NCBI GenBank assembly: GCA_003990745.1
Contig: RBNI01001488.1
Location: forward strand, 1 to 22,211
Direction of reading: 5' to 3'
DNA length: 22,211 bases
Source: Jimgerdemannia flammicorona
Taxonomy: Eukaryota; Mucoromycota; Endogonomycetes; Endogonales; Endogonaceae
Both the position numbers and the translations under genes were made by a program. The stretch's first letter is position 1, and each line of letters starts with the position of its first letter. Shown here one piece after another: positions 18,356 through 22,211 of this stretch. The notes under the pieces were generated by a model that had not been told where the DNA came from, searched no databases, and worked only from the letters and a program-made list of their open reading frames with translations.

Positions 18356-20245
18356 ATTGCATTCGCTCCGTTAGGTTGTAGGGTGTAACCACAGCTGAAC
18401 GTGGGATGTAATATCAACTATATCCACTCAGTTTCTTTCAATCAACGCCTCAACGTGGTTGTTATTATTACAATTACAATTTATTTTATAAATCGCCTCA
18501 TCTAACACCGATGCCTTATATCTATGTAAAAAAATAAAAATAAAATAAAAATAAAAATAATAAAAATAAAAATAATAAAAATAAAAATGATACGACTCGC
18601 GACGAAGTCAATTTATTTAAATGATGTGCCCTTTGTGAGATGTTATTCATGTGTATCTGCGCTTTGGAATATAACGCCAGCTCTTGTCGGTGTTCGATTT
18701 CTGAGTGTGGTGTTAAAGCTGTATGAGGATCACCGCGTCGCAAGGCAACCGGTCAAGCCTGGAAATGAACCCGCCTTTGCTGATGATGGATCTTCCTTTC
18801 CGCTTGAGCAATTCCCTCTTATTCCGACAAGATGATTCTGCCTTTATTAATTCAACGAGCCTTATTTTTACACCAATACTAGTAAGAATGCCGCATAAGC
18901 ATAGAAGATGGTGGAACGAACGGGTAGAACGATAAAGTCACGAGCTTGCGCGAACGTTCCACGACAACCTTAATCTGGACGAAACACGTGCGATACGCGT
19001 GATATTTGGAATATCGGGTCCATTACGACATGAGCGGAATTGCTAAATTTCCCGAAGTATGGTCAATTCCTTTAACAAATTGCTCCGACTGAAGAACGGG
19101 GGAAACCTCAGCAATACAATATGGTCAACCAGTCCCCGTTCGTTGAAACTGAAGCCGTATCACAAAAGAACTTGAAGAGCGAGTATTTTATACAACACCC
19201 AAGCAGTCCACATGACTTAGAGTCATGGGATCATTTCCGCAGTCAATTGCGGGTAGCTTTACCTATTCTATTATCCAAGTCTCGTCCAACTTAGGGCGGG
19301 GCTAGAAATCCCCATGTATCAATTTCAGGGCGCGAACCGAGTAGAAAAACGTATTGAGTATTTGCTGTGCGTGAAATTTTTTGTTCTTATCAGAACCCAA
19401 TCGACATGATATTTTCATGTGCTGTACACAGGAGCGATATATAACTTGCGGGTTTGCCAGCCAGCCACTTGCAAATGAAACATAAAGTAGGTGGGGAACT
19501 CTCAATGATTTTTCCGCGCGCGTAAAATTCGTCGTACAAACTCGTCATTTCGATGAAAGGACGTGGTCAGTGTGAGAATGTGAAATCAGAAATGTCAACA
19601 TTTACTATATAGTAACCGCTCTGCCAAAATCGACGTCTGATGCTAACTCGTGATTGTCATTTTTGACGTCCTCGTGAGTACGTTTGATAATAAAGGCTCC
19701 TGGTGCCCGTACAAGGTATTCGATTGAAACGATTTGTTCGTATTCCTGCGGAGTTCAAGCCCTATCCAATGGAGAAGTAGGTTGCAAGTATATTGTGGAA
19801 AAGGAAAACACTAACGCAAAGGCAGATTGTTCGCCCTTTAGTCGTATGAATGAAATAAACGCTGTACCAAATTATAGGATTTCGGATGCTTCAGCAGTTT
19901 ATGCGACGTGTGCTTCGCGATCTGGTAAAAACGCTCTTTTTGCGGCCATAAACCATCCGGTCATGCAAATTATACTTCCTTCGATTGATACAAATGAGGG
20001 ATATCCGTCCTTATCTGGAGTTTCCTACACCCATATTCTTATTACCGCCTGCTCAAACTTCCCTTTCCTAACGAGCCGCAAGGGGTGAAAGCACGTGACC
20101 AACCACTGCGAAACGTCGTTCGATTTTATGCTGATGACCTCAAACTTGCAAGTGAATGCGTGTAAGGCTTTCTTATTAGCAAAGTAACCAAAATGTGAGC
20201 TGTATACATGATTTATGTGCAATGGTGTATGTGTGAACTCATTAC
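18356..20245. other. No gene recognised; AAAAAT-type microsatellite at 18528-18588
   Basis: CpG reappears at about 18365. The tract 18528-18588 is an A-rich TAAAAA/ATAAAA simple repeat. Short open stretches at 18587-18835 and 18723-18935 overlap in different frames and lack any domain. One longer frame (19684-20088) is listed separately. Confidence 0.6.
19684..20088 (+). CDS. Weakly supported open frame, possible exon or relic
   Basis: The frame is open for 134 codons, but its first ATG is only at 19846, leaving about 80 residues. It could be an internal exon or a relic. The upstream half contains SIETICSYSCGVQALSNGEV followed by a Lys/Asn-rich stretch; the later half has NHPVMQIILPSID and GVSYTHILITACSNFP. 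The spaced cysteines and the length faintly recall small RNase-fold secreted proteins of plant-associated ascomycetes, but no signal peptide, catalytic pair or splice structure was established. A CTAAC word lies at about 19633. It may equally be chance. Confidence 0.2.
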   Translation: MIIKAPGARTRYSIETICSYSCGVQALSNGEVGCKYIVEKENTNAKADCSPFSRMNEINAVPNYRISDASAVYATCASRSGKNALFAAINHPVMQIILPSIDTNEGYPSLSGVSYTHILITACSNFPFLTSRKG

Positions 20246-20251
20246 TAAATC

Positions 20252-20433
20252 TGGGGAACCTTTAAAGCATCACCCGATTTTTTCGCCACCCGATTTTTTC
20301 CCCAGTGGTTTTTTAAATGTATATGATTTCAATCCTTTGAATTCCGAGTCACATAAACAACGCGCGATGCATTACAACTGCTTTTTATTCTCCACACTAC
20401 CGCACTACTCCTCACCTCTCCTTTTTGACAAAC
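20252..20433 (+). other. Likely left end and leader of the MULE
   Basis: CACCCGATTTTTTC occurs twice, at 20271-20284 and 20287-20300, preceded by GGGGAACC and followed by CCCCAGTGG. This sits just before the transposase start and may be part of the terminal inverted repeat. The right end is not visible, so the termini cannot be confirmed. Confidence 0.35.
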
Positions 20434-22060
20434 ATGGCATTTGAAAATCAATCTGCTGATCCAAACTATGGTGGTGACTGTCTCCAGCTATTCAATATTG
20501 ACCAGCCTTTAACTTTCTCCATACAAGATTTCGAAACAAAGTAGAGAGAAGTCAATAATATCTGGGTGCAATTTGGTGGGACAAAGGTACTCACAAAAAA
20601 GAAGAAGATTTATGGATGGACCAAGACCTATAACTATAGGTTCAGAAAATACCAGCCTTCCTCCAAGAAGAACTCTGAGATACCTGTAGATAAGTAGAGG
20701 AAAACCAGTACTCAAAAGGCTGATCTTTGTAAGGTACAAATAACTGTAACTCTGAAGAATGACTTTGTCACTATCTGTAAGACACATCCTGATAGTCCCA
20801 ACTATATCCATGACTTGAAGACAAGTGATATCCTCAAGAGACCCAGTGAAGTCATTCAATTTATTAAAGAAGAGATCACAAAGAGATACTATGCTCCTGC
20901 TATCAAGAGAGCAGCTGTTGATCATTTTTATGAGAGATAGATTGGTATTGAGTTTCTTCAGCTTGAGACCATTCTCAATACTCAGCATAAGATGTGAGGA
21001 GGATTGGATGCTCCATTTATTAGTGCTGATAACCTCAAAGAAGACCTAAAGGAATCTATCAAATGGCTTAAGTTGAAAGAATATCAGATTGAAGGATTTG
21101 AAGAGTCAAAATATTAAGGATTTGCATTTCCCACAGCTGACAACTTGAACATCTTTCAAAAGTGTGGACACTTGACAATTATAGACTCTACTCACAAGAC
21201 CAATAAGTATGATTGGAAGTTTTATACTATATTTATTCAAAATTTCTTTAGTTCTTAGCTATCTAGTGATTACTTCTTTGTCAGTAGTGAGGAGTAAGAG
21301 ATTGTTATCAAGAGGATACAAGTTCTCAAGCAATGGGTACAGACTTGAAAACTACAATACTTTATTATAAATCTGTTATATATCTATTGAGGAGAATGCT
21401 ATCAACCATATATTCAGAGGTCTTACAGTAGGTGAACAGGAGGTCAGTATATTCTATTATAGCTAGCATAATTGATAAGTACTGCAGTATAATCTCAGGA
21501 GTTATAACAAGTACTATGATCTTATACTTCAGACTATATATAAAATTACTCAAATAGGCTATGAATAGTTAGTTGAAGAGACTATTGCAAAGCTTTTCCT
21601 TGAGCAGAACAAAAAATATATCTATCATAACTGGTAGAAGAATATAGCAAAGTGGGCAATATAGAGCAGACAACACTTCTCTCTACTACTCCAAATGATC
21701 TCCTTAAGTCTGGTGGAGTCATATTATGTTATGCTGAAGAAGAAGAAAGATATGAGCTTCAGTCTCATTGGTATCTATAAGATTATCTGCTCTGGTGATG
21801 AGAGCTACTTCAGCTGGGTTAAATGAATATAGCTTGACTTTTGGACCAAGTCTATTATAGAGATTAAGACTTATCTCTTTCTTACTAGCTTCTTTTATCC
21901 TGTCCAACTCCTCTTGTTGATGAGATATATGCTTTTAATAAGTGTATGTATTGAGAATGGCAAGACAATTCCAGACCATCTGACTACTGAGTATCACTAC
22001 TAGTTTTTCTGTAGATACAGTGACAGCCAAAAGTATACCAATGTTCAGTTTTTATTAATA
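20434..22060 (+). pseudogene. Decayed MULE-type (FAR1-like) transposase
   Basis: From the ATG at 20434 one frame can be read for over 300 codons through eight stops (20542, 20695, 20938, 20995, 21115, 21256, 21295 and 21346; TAG four times, TAA twice, TGA twice). At codon 251 it has IDSTHKTNKYDWKF, the first-aspartate region of MULE transposases, after LNIFQKCGHLT. A +1 shift near 21370 leads to IEENAI...FRGLTVGEQEVS (21386-21451), the region after the second catalytic aspartate, which is itself no longer readable. Further on are SRQHFSLLLQ and VESYYVMLKK (21665-21757), matching the conserved Trp/Arg-Gln-His and Glu-Ser-Tyr C-terminal block. Later relics include TIPDHLTTEYHY near 21970. It lacks CpG almost entirely. 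The element is non-functional. Confidence 0.8.
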
Positions 22061-22211
22061 TTTAATTATATTATAATCCCAATATAAAATATTTTAAATC
22101 AGAATTTTAACCATTAATAGACTAGTGTCTGAGCTTTTGAATAGTGTATATTTTATTTTATTTGGATGATTATGGATATTAATATAACCATTTTAAGTTA
22201 AATTATCTATT
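22061..22211. other. AT-rich end of window
   Basis: Very AT-rich, with TAATATTTAATTATATTATAAT and no coding signal. It may be the 3' part of the MULE; its terminus would lie beyond the window. Confidence 0.4.

Noticed and set aside
20509..20988. Minus-strand frame of 159 codons
   Set aside because: It is antisense to the readable transposase frame, whose MULE motifs fix the coding strand.
20434..21350. Alternative genetic code with TAG/TAA read as Gln, which would make the transposase intact
   Set aside because: TGA stops and a frameshift are also present, the catalytic region after 21350 is degraded, CAA and CAG are used too, and the family genes nearby use TGA as stop.

Overview
The window looks like repeat-rich DNA from a filamentous fungus, most likely an ascomycete. 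The clues are short introns (70-106 nt) with GTATGT/GTGAGT donors, (C/T)AG acceptors and a TACTAAC-type branch point. Two transposon relics also carry stop codons mainly at CAA/CAG-like and TGG-like positions, in tracts almost free of CpG, which resembles RIP or methylation-driven decay. I cannot name the species.

The left 10 kb holds three copies of one four-exon gene family that I do not recognise. Copy 1 (3409-1021, minus) is complete at 715 aa. Copy 2 (5432-7129, plus) loses its normal C-terminus where it runs into an interspersed repeat. Copy 3 (8061-9585, plus) carries a 20-bp deletion and a nearby 2-bp insertion in exon 3 and reads as a pseudogene under standard splicing. The predicted protein has an Ala/Gln-rich helical N-terminus, a conserved middle domain across three exons, and a charged 13-residue repeat tract built into 61-residue higher-order units. 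It ends in a basic tail with a WWKK motif. Copies 1 and 2 are head to head. All three share a TATA-box promoter with an 18-nt identical motif, and copies 1 and 3 share more than 500 bp of 3' flank with a conserved AATAAA.

From 3.75 to 5.1 kb, 7.0 to 7.9 kb and 11.7 to 13.4 kb there are fragments of several unclassified interspersed repeats, named R1 to R6 here. They include a 33-bp inverted repeat bounding a 0.9-kb segment whose interior lies in opposite orientations at two loci. A 170-bp foldback MITE sits inside one R1 copy. The stretch from 10.2 to 11.5 kb shows nothing recognisable.

From about 13.97 to 18.36 kb lies a CpG-poor relic of a Ty3/gypsy-like LTR retroelement. It has a putative 5' LTR with TATA box, a broken Gag with a CX2CX4HX4C zinc knuckle, and an end before protease. 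A separate A-tailed insertion with an 11-bp target-site duplication appears nested inside it. From 18.36 to 20.24 kb I see no convincing gene. From 20.43 kb to near the window end is a decayed MULE-type transposase.

The candidate new biology is the repeat-protein family: modular, multi-copy, with rapidly changing repeat arrays and shared regulation. Its function is unknown.
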